DNA from: Rossellomorea pakistanensis
GTDB lineage: Bacteria > Bacillota > Bacilli > Bacillales > Bacillaceae_B
Direction: 5' to 3'
Assembly (NCBI RefSeq): GCF_016908495.1
Contig: NZ_JAFBDZ010000002.1
Location: forward strand, 620,001-684,000
Length of the DNA stretch: 64,000 nucleotides
Below the pieces are notes generated by a model that searched no databases, was not told where the DNA came from, and saw nothing but the letters and a program-made list of their open reading frames with translations. A program made the position numbers and the translations under genes. Below, one piece after another: positions 16,975-24,957 of the stretch. Positions within the stretch are counted from its first letter, which is position 1, and each line of letters begins with the position of its first letter.

Positions 16975-17457
16975 ATGAAAAGATTGTTAAAGTTGTTAAT
17001 GTCAGTAGGGTTCTCTTTCACCATGATACTCGTTGTATTTTCTACTAATGTAAACGCTGAACAATGGACTATCAATGATGGAAAAGAGGGTCCGGCTAAA
17101 GTTGGCGTAAAATTAGAGTCGAAAAAGAAAAACGATGATTTTTCAACCCAACATTTAGTTTATTGTGAGGGTTATAGCTATTTATATACCTCTGGAAGTG
17201 GAAGCTATGTAAACGGTATGGGCTGGTCAGATTGCGGTCCTAATGTAATCGAAAAAATTGCTGTTCATACCGAATTATTGAAAAACGGTAATATAATGAA
17301 ATCCGGTTCTGATACCCAAACGTATAGTAATCTTGCAGAAGCTTATGCCGGTCAAATTCCTCACGATCGATGGGAGGACTACAAAGAACGTTCTACTCAT
17401 TTTTATATTCATGACGGAACTGGCGCTACAGCATATTCAGAAGATAACTGGCTATAA
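16975..17457 (+). CDS. Secreted protein of unknown function (160 aa)
   Basis: A signal peptide (MKRLLKLLMSVGFSFTMILV...NVNA, cleavage about residue 28) and no lipobox predict secretion. The mature part is rich in Tyr, Ser and Gly (YCEGYSYLYTSGSGSYVNGM), has two Cys, and ends HDGTGATAYSEDNWL. Its pattern recalls DUF3238-like or bacteriocin-like extracellular proteins, but I cannot assign a family. It is the first gene of a three-gene set; the next starts 66 bp later, after a weak hairpin (GGAAATCCAACTTGTCTGGATTTCC). Confidence 0.7.
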   Translation: MKRLLKLLMSVGFSFTMILVVFSTNVNAEQWTINDGKEGPAKVGVKLESKKKNDDFSTQHLVYCEGYSYLYTSGSGSYVNGMGWSDCGPNVIEKIAVHTELLKNGNIMKSGSDTQTYSNLAEAYAGQIPHDRWEDYKERSTHFYIHDGTGATAYSEDNWL

Positions 17458-17523
17458 AGGATAAAGAATATAAAGGGAAATCCAACTTGTCTGGATTTCC
17501 CTTATTTTCAGGAGTGAAAAGCG

Positions 17524-18507
17524 TTGAAGAAGTTATGTTATGTAATTAGTATCGTTTTCTTATTACTAGTTAGTTGTTCTAATCAAGGTGAAAATAAAAA
17601 TAAGGTGGAAAAGGAAGTGGTTAATAAACAAACTGAAACAAATTCACCACAAATTGAGGCATTACCCACTGAAGTTATTGAGGATGACATGCTAGGCTTT
17701 CAAATAACAGTAGTAGATGAAACAACTTCAAACAAACAAAATTTCACTCATAATATACAGGAAGGACAGTCTTATACCCCTTTTGTACAGATCATTAATG
17801 ACCACCCTAAAGATACACCTTATCGGATTTATTTTCTTTTAGATTATCAATTGATTCCTGTAACTTATAAAGGACAAAAAAATCAATACATTGATGTAAC
17901 AGTACCTAAAAGTAGTATTTATAGGTTAAAGGATATTGAGATTAATGGAATCGGCCGAGGACTTCACGACTTTATTGTATTATTAGTCAGGAAACCAGAA
18001 ACTTATCTTAGTAAAGAAAGGTGGATCCCGTGGCACCATGAGAAAATTTTTCGAAGAGTGACTGTACTAGTTGGGGAAGAACCGGACTCTCCAAAAATAA
18101 AATTTCACGAGATAGAAAGTGAAGAAACCGAACAATTTATAGGACATATGTTTTTAAGTAAAGAACCAACTAGAAATCTTCAAAAAGCAAAGTCAATAAT
18201 AAAGGATCCAAAGGAGAAACTATGGCTAAACATTGACATCCAGAAAGCACCTACAACTATTGCTATTGGAGCTATTGTAGGAGGAGAACAAGTTGAATTA
18301 ACCGGCCCTTCATCTTATGTTAAAGCAACTAGTAAAGGGGTTTTGCATATTCCTTTAGACTTAAGTAGTATAGATTATAATAGTCAGAAAAATCTTATTG
18401 TTTTTGCCGTAGCCAATCCTTATGTAAGACAGGAGAAAGACGGGAAACTAAAGGACATTCCTTTAGAAGTTAATCTTAATAATCGTGTCACTATTCAAGG
18501 GAGGTGA
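17524..18507 (+). CDS. Putative lipoprotein (327 aa)
   Basis: The TTG start at 17524 follows AGGAGTG. The signal MKKLCYVISIVFLLLVSC has lipobox LVSC (Cys18). The mature protein has two beta-rich parts: residues about 50-170 (LGFQITVVDETTSNKQNFTH, PYRIYFLLDYQLIPVTYKG) and about 190-325 (WLNIDIQKAPTTIAIGAIVG). The layout suggests two immunoglobulin-like domains exposed at the membrane surface. The family is not recognised. It overlaps the spacer to the next gene closely and probably forms one transcript with it. Confidence 0.75.
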   Translation: MKKLCYVISIVFLLLVSCSNQGENKNKVEKEVVNKQTETNSPQIEALPTEVIEDDMLGFQITVVDETTSNKQNFTHNIQEGQSYTPFVQIINDHPKDTPYRIYFLLDYQLIPVTYKGQKNQYIDVTVPKSSIYRLKDIEINGIGRGLHDFIVLLVRKPETYLSKERWIPWHHEKIFRRVTVLVGEEPDSPKIKFHEIESEETEQFIGHMFLSKEPTRNLQKAKSIIKDPKEKLWLNIDIQKAPTTIAIGAIVGGEQVELTGPSSYVKATSKGVLHIPLDLSSIDYNSQKNLIVFAVANPYVRQEKDGKLKDIPLEVNLNNRVTIQGR

Positions 18508-18511
18508 ATTT

Positions 18512-18673
18512 TTGAAAAAAATCATAATGGCCCTGGGGATTTTATTTCTCTTAACTGCTGGTTATTCATTAGTAAATGCTAGCAACGGTAGTAAAATACC
18601 AGCAGGAGCTGAAGGAGTAAAAATTAAAGTTGGCGATCCTAATGAACCTGCTCCTGATTGGAATAAGAAATAA
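18512..18673 (+). CDS. Small secreted peptide precursor (53 aa)
   Basis: The TTG start at 18512 follows GGGAGGTG, 4 bp after the lipoprotein stop. The sequence is MKKIIMALGILFLLTAGYSL, then VNASNGSKIPAGAEG and a C-terminal KVGDPNEPAPDWNKK. A signal peptide followed by about 29 mature residues fits an exported signalling or bacteriocin-like peptide, similar in architecture to Phr precursors, but no known peptide motif is present. It ends 11 bp before a terminator. Confidence 0.6.
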   Translation: MKKIIMALGILFLLTAGYSLVNASNGSKIPAGAEGVKIKVGDPNEPAPDWNKK

Positions 18674-18683
18674 TTCATTTAGT

Positions 18684-18726
18684 TGATTAAAGCCCCATAA
18701 AGTGGGCTTTAATCATCATTTTTTTT
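18684..18726. terminator. Bidirectional terminator
   Basis: TGATTAAAGCCC pairs with GGGCTTTAATCA, and a T-run follows on the plus strand. It ends the peptide operon and the convergent small membrane gene. Confidence 0.9.
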
Positions 18727-18852
18727 CTTATAGATATATTTGTAACCAAGATAAATAATATATAATCCCACTATCGTTACTAACATTTCAATTCCATTCG
18801 GACAATCCATGAATTCAAATTTAATCATTTGACAAGGTTTAATACTGGGCAC
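18709..18852 (-). CDS. Small membrane protein (47 aa)
   Basis: The GTG start at 18852 has AAAGGA about 9 bases upstream on the minus strand. The product reads MPSIKPCQMIKFEFMDCPNG, one helix (about residues 21-42, IEMLVTIVGLYIIYLGYKYI) and a basic end YKKKNDD. Two Cys precede the helix. The stop lies inside the shared terminator. I do not recognise the family. From 18853 to 19272 I see no gene, only a hairpin at 19238-19276 (CAAGGAATCT/AGATACCTTG). Confidence 0.5.
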   Translation of the reverse strand: MPSIKPCQMIKFEFMDCPNGIEMLVTIVGLYIIYLGYKYIYKKKNDD

Positions 18853-19272
18853 TTAAATCATTCCTTTAAAATAAAAAGTTAATATAACTTTAAAACCAAC
18901 AATAAAGGGTACAACGTAATGGATTGTATTGTATTAAGTATTTTGCATTTCAGTAATATTGTGTGATGCTAGTATAATGTATGCATAAAAAAATGTAGTT
19001 AATAAAGATTTACACACTTTTATCTTTTACTATAAGCTTACCGTGATACTGGCCCAGATTGTTCAGTAAGAAAGTTAAAAGTTCTTAGAATTGATGGAGT
19101 CGGTACTTTTCTATACTAATGAGTGTAGCAAGCATAGAGAGTATAGACAAGGAGAATGTCAAAAACACACGAAGTTCCAACTCCAATTTAAAAAACGGAA
19201 CTTTATATAAATAACAATTTTTTGTTTCTAAAAATAAAAAACAAGGAATCTGATTAGATACCTTGAATCTGT

Positions 19273-19326
19273 TTTTCCATTATATGGTTACGTTACCCCT
19301 CAGTAGCCAGTTGCTGGTTTTACCCC
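19273..19326 (-). repeat. Right inverted end of the 3-kb element
   Basis: On the minus strand it starts GGGGTAAAACCAGCAACTGG, pairing with 16355-16408. The next base (19327) is the first base of the 460-bp repeat copy 2. Confidence 0.85.
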
Positions 19327-19787
19327 TGAATGAATTCTGTTTCACTTTGCATTTCGTCGTTCAACCAATAATTTACCTTAATTTCTTCAACGTTTTCCTG
19401 ATTAGCGTTAGAACAAGCTCCCATTGTAAAGATAATCAATATGCTCAGTAAGAATTTTATTGTATTCAAGAAATACCCCTCCTTAAAATTAATGCATCTT
19501 TTGTTTAGTTATCCTGCTCTTTGAGGAATAATCCTTATTGTATATATAATACCATAAAAAGTAATTTATCCCTCGACTTACTTGAAAACAACAATCTTTA
19601 CGAAAAGAGCCTTTTTAAATAATTGGAATTGAGTTATAGGGGCAGGTTAGTTAGAGAAGGAATCTCTCTTCTTTTTTATTTGAATATTTTGAACTTTTTC
19701 GCTCGTTGTTCGTAAGTAAATTATGAGGGGCCGCATTATGAGGGAAATTTTTCTTTTGCTTATCGCTGTATCTTTTCTTCTATTAGG
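19327..19787. repeat. 460-bp direct repeat, copy 2
   Basis: Near-identical to 2589-3048. It carries only the first 48 codons of the minus-strand lipoprotein (a pseudogene here, cut at 19327), the divergent promoter region and the start of the plus-strand lipoprotein, which continues beyond the repeat. Confidence 0.95.
19631..19671 (+). repeat. Palindromic core element C10 (copy of C1)
   Basis: Same sequence as C1: TTATAGGGGCAGGTTAGTT, then AGAGAAGGAATCTCT and a T-rich tail. Confidence 0.5.
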
Positions 19788-19956
19788 TTGTAGCAGCAAC
19801 AGTAATGGAGAAAGTTTGGCAACATACGATTACAGCCAGCTTGTAAGTGATTTAGAAAAAGAAGGGATTGAACCTAAATTACCGACAGGATTTCCAATAG
19901 GTATAACAGAATACGAACTGTTGAAACCGTCACACGAAACACCTCTTATTCAATAA
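19738..19956 (+). CDS. Lipoprotein, probably 3'-truncated at a core element (72 aa)
   Basis: The ATG at 19738 follows GAGGGG. The signal MREIFLLLIAVSFLLLGC has lipobox LLGC. The mature part reads TYDYSQLVSDLEKEGIEPKL, PTGFPIGITEYELLKPS. The last codons (CTT ATT CAA TAA) are the left arm of core element C11, so the stop codon comes from the element and the original C-terminus has probably been lost by recombination there. The second copy, at 2999, is cut even earlier by the Tn3 transposon. Confidence 0.6.
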   Translation: MREIFLLLIAVSFLLLGCSSNSNGESLATYDYSQLVSDLEKEGIEPKLPTGFPIGITEYELLKPSHETPLIQ

Positions 19957-19977
19957 AAGGGCGAGATTGTAGAGCAA
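19945..19977 (+). repeat. Palindromic core element C11
   Basis: CTTATTCAATAAAAGGGCGA then GATTGTAGAGCAA. It overlaps the end of the lipoprotein gene. A hairpin follows at 20017-20034 (GTCGCC/GGCGAC). C6 and a degenerate copy near 40705 share the GATTGT-GAG-AA tail. Confidence 0.7.
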
Positions 19978-20024
19978 CACAGAGTAGAAAGTGAAAAATT
20001 TATATTAAACAACACGAGGTCGCC

Positions 20025-20174
20025 TTAAGGCGACTTTACATAAAGCACAGAAATGATACTTAGAAATATAAATCCCGACCAGATCCGCCTCTTTCTATTT
20101 TTTCCTGAAACTTTAAAAGCAATTAAATTTGCACTCTCTAAGGCTAAGACAATTATTACAATAAATAGCCTCCA
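20025..20174 (-). pseudogene. Fragment of a small membrane protein
   Basis: The minus-strand frame reads LFIVIIVLALESANLIAF, then KVSGKNRKRRIWSG and FIFLSIISVLYVK, two membrane helices joined by a basic loop. GGAGG lies just before it, but no ATG, GTG or TTG is in frame, so the start has been lost or is unusual. Low confidence. Confidence 0.3.
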
Positions 20175-20288
20175 TTACACCATCACCTTTCACTAATAGC
20201 TGCCCTTATCAGGAGAAACCGATGAGCAATCACGTATCCAGTAATCGCCCCCTTTCTTGGGTAAGGGAAAATGCAGATTTTTAATTTT

Positions 20289-20804
20289 TTAACTAATTAA
20301 AGATATTTCTTTCATAGAATTTGCCATAATTACTAATTGGCTAATAGTTATTTTCTCACCCTTGGACTTCATTGCCAATGTATGAGTAACATTGTCATTA
20401 TCTGTCCACTCTATAATTTTTACATCGTCCTCATCTTTTTTTATATAAGCTTGAACTCCCCCGTCTAATACAGTTGTTTGATTACTTTTAGTTTTATCTA
20501 AGCCTTCAGCATAACTGGTCGTCAAGTGAATATTTATCTTATCGCTTAGCTCTGCATCAACAGGTTCAAAATCAACAGCTGTTAAGATAACTTGCTCCTT
20601 CACTTCATCTTTTGAGAAATTCAAGAACTCTACCTCAAATGGAAATTCAGTTGGGACTTTCATTTTTTCTTGGTATTCTTTAGGTAATTTACTTACCTCT
20701 TGAAGAAATGTTTGAGGATATTCATCTAGTGGTAACTCAAACGTCTTTTGATTGGAACAAGCCACCATCATAAAACAAAATATGATAATCATTATCTTAT
20801 TCAT
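20289..20804 (-). CDS. Putative lipoprotein (171 aa)
   Basis: The signal MNKIMIIIFCFMMVAC has lipobox MVAC (Cys16). The mature protein is acidic with no further membrane segments (LPLDEYPQTFLQEVSKLPKE, VQAYIKKDEDDVKIIEWTDN, GEKITISQLVIMANSM). The ribosome site GGGAGG is 9 bases before the ATG. The C-terminal pattern recalls DUF4367-like lipoproteins, which is only a guess. It stands alone on the minus strand among plus-strand small genes. Confidence 0.75.
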   Translation of the reverse strand: MNKIMIIIFCFMMVACSNQKTFELPLDEYPQTFLQEVSKLPKEYQEKMKVPTEFPFEVEFLNFSKDEVKEQVILTAVDFEPVDAELSDKINIHLTTSYAEGLDKTKSNQTTVLDGGVQAYIKKDEDDVKIIEWTDNDNVTHTLAMKSKGEKITISQLVIMANSMKEISLIS

Positions 20805-20944
20805 AATAATTAAACCTCCCTCTATAGATTAAAAACCTACAGTTACCAAAGGATAAATTTCAATTTACTTTTAAACCTCTTATTTAACAATCCTGCCCTT
20901 CTGGCATATCTACAAATTCAAGATGGACCATTTAATTTCCTTTC

Positions 20945-20978
20945 TTACTCCAGAATATGGCCCTTTAATGGAATAGAA
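20945..20978 (-). repeat. Palindromic core element C12 (minus orientation)
   Basis: On the minus strand: CTATTCCATTAAAGGGCCAT then ATTCTGGAGTAA. Its core half AAAGGGCCATATTCTGGA is identical to C13, which lies 0.9 kb away in the opposite orientation; the two flank the dead resolvase gene and its res-like site. Confidence 0.75.
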
Positions 20979-21004
20979 TGTAGCACTAAGTGTTTGTAAA
21001 AGTA

Positions 21005-21125
21005 CACCTTTCCGAACGGTTCTTTTATTTCTAAAATCAATCATATATTACGTCCGTTAAAGTTTGAAATCAATTTACGAACGTTCGTTGATTATCATAC
21101 ACTTTTACGAACGTTATTTGATAGA
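21005..21125. promoter_or_regulatory. Probable res site of the resolvase
   Basis: Several TTACGAACGT-type half-sites in both orientations (near 21010, 21048, 21074 and 21104; TTTACGAACGTTCGTTGAT is the best dyad) lie directly upstream of the resolvase gene, the usual position and build of resolvase recombination sites. Confidence 0.6.
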
Positions 21126-21159
21126 ATAATAGGAAAGAAAGTTGAAAAGGAGTAATAAA

Positions 21160-21779
21160 ATGGATATTCGGAAATTTGGTTACATACGGTAAGAAGCAAA
21201 GATCAAAATGAAGGTAGACAATTAGATGCCATCAAAAAATTAGGAGTCGATGAACGAGACATCTTTATGGACAAACAGAGTGGAAAAGATTTCAATCGAG
21301 CTCAGTACCAAATATTGAAACGAGTACTCCGGAAAGGGGATATTCTTTATATTCATTCCCTTGATCGTTTCGGAAGGAATAAAGAAGAGATTCTGCAGGA
21401 GTGGAATGACATTACAAAAAATATTCAGGCGGACATCGTCGTTTTAGATATGCCATTGTTGGATACTACTCAATTTAAGGATAGCCTTGGCACTTTCATT
21501 GCGGATCTTGTTTTACAGATCCTTTCTTGGATGGCACAAGAAGAACGAGATCGTATTCGGAAACGGCAGCGTGAAGGAATTGATGTAGCTTTGCAAAACG
21601 GCACAGAATTTGGTCGTCCAAAAATTCAAATGACAGATGAATTCAAAGAAGTGTATAAACGTTGGAAATTGGGAGAGATGACAGCTGTTAAAGCTATGGA
21701 AGAATTAGCTCTTAAAAAGACAACTTTTTATAAGTTGGTTAAAGAGTACGAAAGAGAAATAAAAAATCGGACTATATAA
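21160..21779 (+). pseudogene. Serine resolvase, frameshifted and without catalytic Ser
   Basis: After GAAAAGGAG the ATG at 21160 opens MDIRKFGYIR and then a stop. Shifting one base near 21190 gives VRSKDQNEGRQLDAIKKLGV and then the intact remainder (HSLDRFGRNKEE, QEERDRIRKRQREG, C-terminal helix-turn-helix ending TTFYKLVKEYE). The usual motif is GYIRVSS; here AGA replaces the first Ser codon, so the nucleophile is lost as well as the frame. It is a remnant of a Tn3-type or plasmid resolution system, distinct from tnpR at 6320. Confidence 0.85.
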
Positions 21780-21835
21780 TAGAAGAAACTCGTCAAAAAA
21801 AGTATTAGCTTTACGATGAATTAATGGTTGCATAT

Positions 21836-21868
21836 CTTCAACAAAAGGGCCATATTCTGGAAAAAGGA
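21836..21868 (+). repeat. Palindromic core element C13
   Basis: CTTCAACAAAAGGGCCATAT then TCTGGAAAAAGG, 57 bp after the resolvase pseudogene. It is inverted relative to C12, with an identical AAAGGGCCATATTCTGGA half. Confidence 0.75.
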
Positions 21869-21901
21869 AGGGATTTAGATAGGGCATCTAGAAAGTTAAA
21901 G

Positions 21902-21976
21902 TTATTCCCAAAAAAGGGCAGTATTTTCGCTCTGCTCGGCTCCTATGGGGCGGGCAAGACAACGGTTGTAGAATAA
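21902..21976 (+). pseudogene. ABC transporter ATPase fragment (Walker A only)
   Basis: The frame reads PKKGSIFALLGSYGAGKTTV before TAA at 21974. GSYGAGKTT is a Walker A motif, and the preceding GSIFALLG matches the start of ABC ATPases such as that at 32347. The rest (signature, Walker B) is absent. Between it and 22252 I see only debris. It pairs with a permease tail at 23513, so an ABC operon once spanned this locus. Confidence 0.7.
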
Positions 21977-22252
21977 ACGTCTGATGAACACATTGCTCTA
22001 TGCTAAGTGCAGGACATATCTCGATTCTGATAGCCCAGAAAAGGAGGTGAGCCAGATTTTGATTGCCAATATTCATTCTCTTTGATGCATCGAATCCACC
22101 TTTTAGACAAAGGGCTTTCAAGCATGAATAACAAAAGAGAATTTGTAGTTTAAAAACAATAGGGCTGATAAAAAAGTGAAAAGAGGGACCAAATTAAAAA
22201 GATTACAACAGAAGATTTTCGTTCATCAGGAAATGGAAAAAAGGAGAGATTC

Positions 22253-23485
22253 ATGATGGGACAAAGTAACAAAGGCTTCTCCGAAACAGGTCTGCGCAAA
22301 ATGCGTCAGGTGCTGACACGGCATGTCGATTCCGGGAAGATTCCTGGGCTCGTCGCTTTAGTCAGCCGAAACGGCGAGACGCACGTCGAAGCACTTGGCA
22401 CGATGCGCCATGATGGCGGCGCGCCGATGCGCCGGGACACGATCTTCCGGCTGGCATCCACTACCAAGCCGATCACGGTTTCGCCGGTGATGATCCTGCT
22501 CGACGAGTGCAAACTACATTTGGACGACCCAGTAGACACATGGCTGCCAGAACTCGCCAACCGGCAGGTGCTGAAACGGCCCGACGGCCCGTTAGACGAC
22601 ACTGTGCCGGCCCGACGGCCAATCACGGTAAGAGACCTGTTGACCTCCACATTCGGACTCGGAATGGATCTGGCGTTGTTAGGCTCCCCGATCCAAAAAG
22701 CGATCTTCGAATCGGGGATATATGACACGCCAGAAGAGGATTTGCCCGAACCGGATGAGTGGATGAGACGCCTCGGCACACTCCCACTGTGCTACCAGCC
22801 TGGAGAGCGTTGGCAGTACCATATCAGCCTCGAAGTGCTCGGCGTGCTCGTTGCCAGAGTCACGGGTCAGACATTCGAGACGTTCCTGCGCGAACGCATC
22901 CTCGATCCGCTGGGGATGAAGGACACTGGCTTCTACGTGCCCGAGAGCAAGATTGACCGGCTACCACCCGCCTACACCCCCGATCCGCAGACCGGAGAGT
23001 TCATCGTGTGGGACGAGGCCGCAGGCGGACGATACAGCAAACCCCCAGCGTTCCAAGCAGGCGGAGGTGGGCTGCTCGCAACCGTCGACGACTATCACGC
23101 GTATTTGCAGATGCTTTTGAATCAAGGGATGTACGGGAACAAACGAATCCTGTCCCGACCCGCAGTCCAGCTGATGACCACCAACCGCCTCACGCCCGAA
23201 CAACAAGCATTCCGAGACGATTTGGCCAAAAACAACGTCCATTTGTCGCACGGTCAAGGGCAGCACGGCGGCTGGGGCTTTGGGATGGCGGTACGTACCT
23301 ATCGCGGCGACTACGCGTCTATCGGCCAGTTCGGCTGGGACGGAGGAGCTGGCACCGCGGCGTACGCTGACCTGGACAACCAGCTCACCGGAATTCTGTT
23401 CACCCAAGTTGGGATGTCCACTCCGGATTCATCGTATCTTATCCAAGACTTCTGGACCACAGTCTACCAGGCAATCGAAGACTAA
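22253..23485 (+). CDS. Serine hydrolase of the beta-lactamase/PBP family (410 aa)
   Basis: The SxxK nucleophile motif is Ser69-Thr-Thr-Lys72 (LASTTKPIT), WQYHISLEVLG holds the usual Tyr, and GQFGWDGGAGT replaces the KTG-type motif, as in class-C-like esterases and D-aminopeptidases. There is no signal peptide, so it acts in the cytoplasm; its substrate is unknown and beta-lactam resistance should not be assumed. AAGGAGAG precedes the ATG. Its GC content is far above its neighbours (roughly 58% against 35%), a sign of recent transfer. It sits between two fragments of a broken ABC transporter. Confidence 0.9.
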   Translation: MMGQSNKGFSETGLRKMRQVLTRHVDSGKIPGLVALVSRNGETHVEALGTMRHDGGAPMRRDTIFRLASTTKPITVSPVMILLDECKLHLDDPVDTWLPELANRQVLKRPDGPLDDTVPARRPITVRDLLTSTFGLGMDLALLGSPIQKAIFESGIYDTPEEDLPEPDEWMRRLGTLPLCYQPGERWQYHISLEVLGVLVARVTGQTFETFLRERILDPLGMKDTGFYVPESKIDRLPPAYTPDPQTGEFIVWDEAAGGRYSKPPAFQAGGGGLLATVDDYHAYLQMLLNQGMYGNKRILSRPAVQLMTTNRLTPEQQAFRDDLAKNNVHLSHGQGQHGGWGFGMAVRTYRGDYASIGQFGWDGGAGTAAYADLDNQLTGILFTQVGMSTPDSSYLIQDFWTTVYQAIED

Positions 23486-23512
23486 TACCGAGCCCGCGGG
23501 GCATCGTTTGTT

Positions 23513-23754
23513 TTAAAAAAGGCCGGTGCACCCTTCGCTTTGAACATTATTTTTACGATTCCCGCTTTAGCTATCTCAAACCCTGACACATATGCTCCTA
23601 TATATCCATGGGTGCAACCAATGCTAGTCATGTTACCAACACAAAATGGGATTCTGAATGTCACCCAGAAACTACTATAACCATAATTCTTGCGGGAATT
23701 GCTTTTATTATTGGAGGTTGGCTTTACTTTATAAAACGGGATATACATGTATAA
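23513..23754 (+). pseudogene. C-terminal fragment of an ABC transporter permease
   Basis: The reading KAGAPFALNIIFTIPALAIS, YAPIYPWVQPMLVM, then after a frameshift near 23635 ETTITIILAGIAFIIGGWLY and FIKRDIHV ends at TAA 23752. Two hydrophobic helices and a basic tail are typical of ABC-2/bacitracin-type permeases. It starts right after the GC-rich hydrolase gene; its N-terminal part is missing. Confidence 0.65.
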
Positions 23755-23988
23755 CACAAACAGACGATCTAAGTGATACTTCATCTATGGATTATTTTTA
23801 AAAGGTGAACTTTCATTTGGAGGTTTGCCTTTTTTCTTATCAATTTAAACGGGAACTTTAGTAACAAAATAAGGAGCTATTTTTGATTTGATTTCTTTTT
23901 CATATACTGCAATCGGGAGCATTTCTTTGAAGAAGGAGAAGTGCACTTTAGTATAAGATTTAAAAATGAAACAATCGGAGTGTGAAAT

Positions 23989-24465
23989 ATGATTCATGCA
24001 AAAGAGTTATTGTCTGATCAATTATTAGCCAATGCCAATGATCCTAGCTGGTATCTTCCGTTTTCCGAATCAGTCAAAAACCTTAGAGAAGAAGCTTTTT
24101 GGAAATCTAACGGAAATGGCAATAGTATTGCTGAAATTGTGCAACACCTGCTTTATTGGAATGAAACATGGCAGATAAGATACCAAAAATCTCATGTTAA
24201 TGCCGTCTCTTCGTTAGAAAATAATGATAAGAGTTTTGTAGTACCCGAAAATGTGAAGTTTGATCAATTGAAGGGACGTCTTTTAGAGGTCTTGTTGAAT
24301 TGGCAAGACTTATTATCTGAAGAAAAAATGGAAGACGATGTGATAGGCTTTTCTGTACCTGCTAAATGGTGGTCCGTCATTGGAAATGTCACCACCCATA
24401 ACGCTTATCATATTGGCCAGATCATATACATTCGTAAGCTGCAAAAGAGCTTGAAAGTTGAATAA
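23989..24465 (+). CDS. DinB-family protein (158 aa)
   Basis: A four-helix DinB/YfiT-like protein, the family that includes bacillithiol-S-transferases. The three metal-ligand histidines of the family can be placed in IAEIVQHLLYW (about residue 51) and THNAYHIGQI (about residues 137 and 141). Size is typical. The ribosome site is weak (GGAGTG, 8 bases before the ATG). Function cannot be fixed from sequence; a thiol-transfer or stress-detoxification role is possible. It is followed by core element C14 and a terminator. Confidence 0.8.
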   Translation: MIHAKELLSDQLLANANDPSWYLPFSESVKNLREEAFWKSNGNGNSIAEIVQHLLYWNETWQIRYQKSHVNAVSSLENNDKSFVVPENVKFDQLKGRLLEVLLNWQDLLSEEKMEDDVIGFSVPAKWWSVIGNVTTHNAYHIGQIIYIRKLQKSLKVE

Positions 24466-24522
24466 GTGTAGACCCAAACAATTAGAATTTATGTAAAGAT
24501 CCTCTAACTTTATATATCTCAA

Positions 24523-24551
24523 TGTTCGGGCGCTTAAATGGAATAAGAACA
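24523..24551 (+). repeat. Palindromic core element C14
   Basis: TGTTCGGGCGCTTAAATGGA then ATAAGAACA; outer arms TGTTC/GAACA. It and C17 share not only the core but also the following AACAAAACCCTATCATTA terminator stem. Confidence 0.7.
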
Positions 24552-24585
24552 AAACCCTATCATTAAAATAATGGGGTGTTTAAAC
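24551..24585 (+). terminator. Terminator after C14
   Basis: AAAACCCTATCATTA pairs imperfectly with TAATGGGGTGTTT. It is the same module as at 34025. In 24586-24957 I see no gene; a GGAGGG followed by a five-codon frame (24720) may be a lost gene's start. Confidence 0.7.
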
Positions 24586-24790
24586 TTCATAATTTCTTTG
24601 CTTAGATAAAACGCTACATACTCAAATGCAATTATTTTAATTAGTTCATATTTGGCTATTCTACAGACCGTATTGATTAGTAAGTTTCTTTTTATATAAA
24701 AAATAAAGGAGGGTTTTATATGGAATTAGATTTTTAAACATATTGATATATTTTGAATTATGTATCGCTCAAAGCTTCCTAAATAGAAAA

Positions 24791-24830
24791 AAGAGCGTAT
24801 TTTAAAGAAAAAGAGCGTATTTTAAGGAAA
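24791..24830 (+). repeat. 20-bp tandem repeat, two units
   Basis: AAGAGCGTATTTTAAAGAAA and then the same unit with one change (G for A). The AGAGCG-TTTTAA content resembles the core-element centre of C8. Confidence 0.7.
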
Positions 24831-24957
24831 AAGTCATTTTTAGTTTAATAAATGGGTGATTTTGTTAATATATGAACAATTATTTGTTTAAAATCGACTT
24901 TTGTTTTCTTTACAACTCAAAATTTGAAGAGTAATATATCAACCATCAAATTAATAT

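Larger units (their letters stand above)
16355..19326. mobile_element. 3-kb element with 54-bp inverted ends, no transposase
   Basis: The ends 16355-16408 and 19326-19273 are inverted and differ at about six of 54 positions; both contain GCAACTGGCTACTGAGGGG. The interior carries a three-gene operon for a secreted protein, a lipoprotein and a small secreted peptide, plus a small membrane protein on the other strand. The right end directly abuts the 460-bp repeat and cuts the lipoprotein gene there. The GGGG start and length suggest ends mobilised in trans, but no transposase is seen. Confidence 0.7.

Noticed and set aside
22961..23407. Antisense frames inside the serine hydrolase gene
   Set aside because: They are shadows expected in a GC-rich gene and have no ribosome sites or domain signals.
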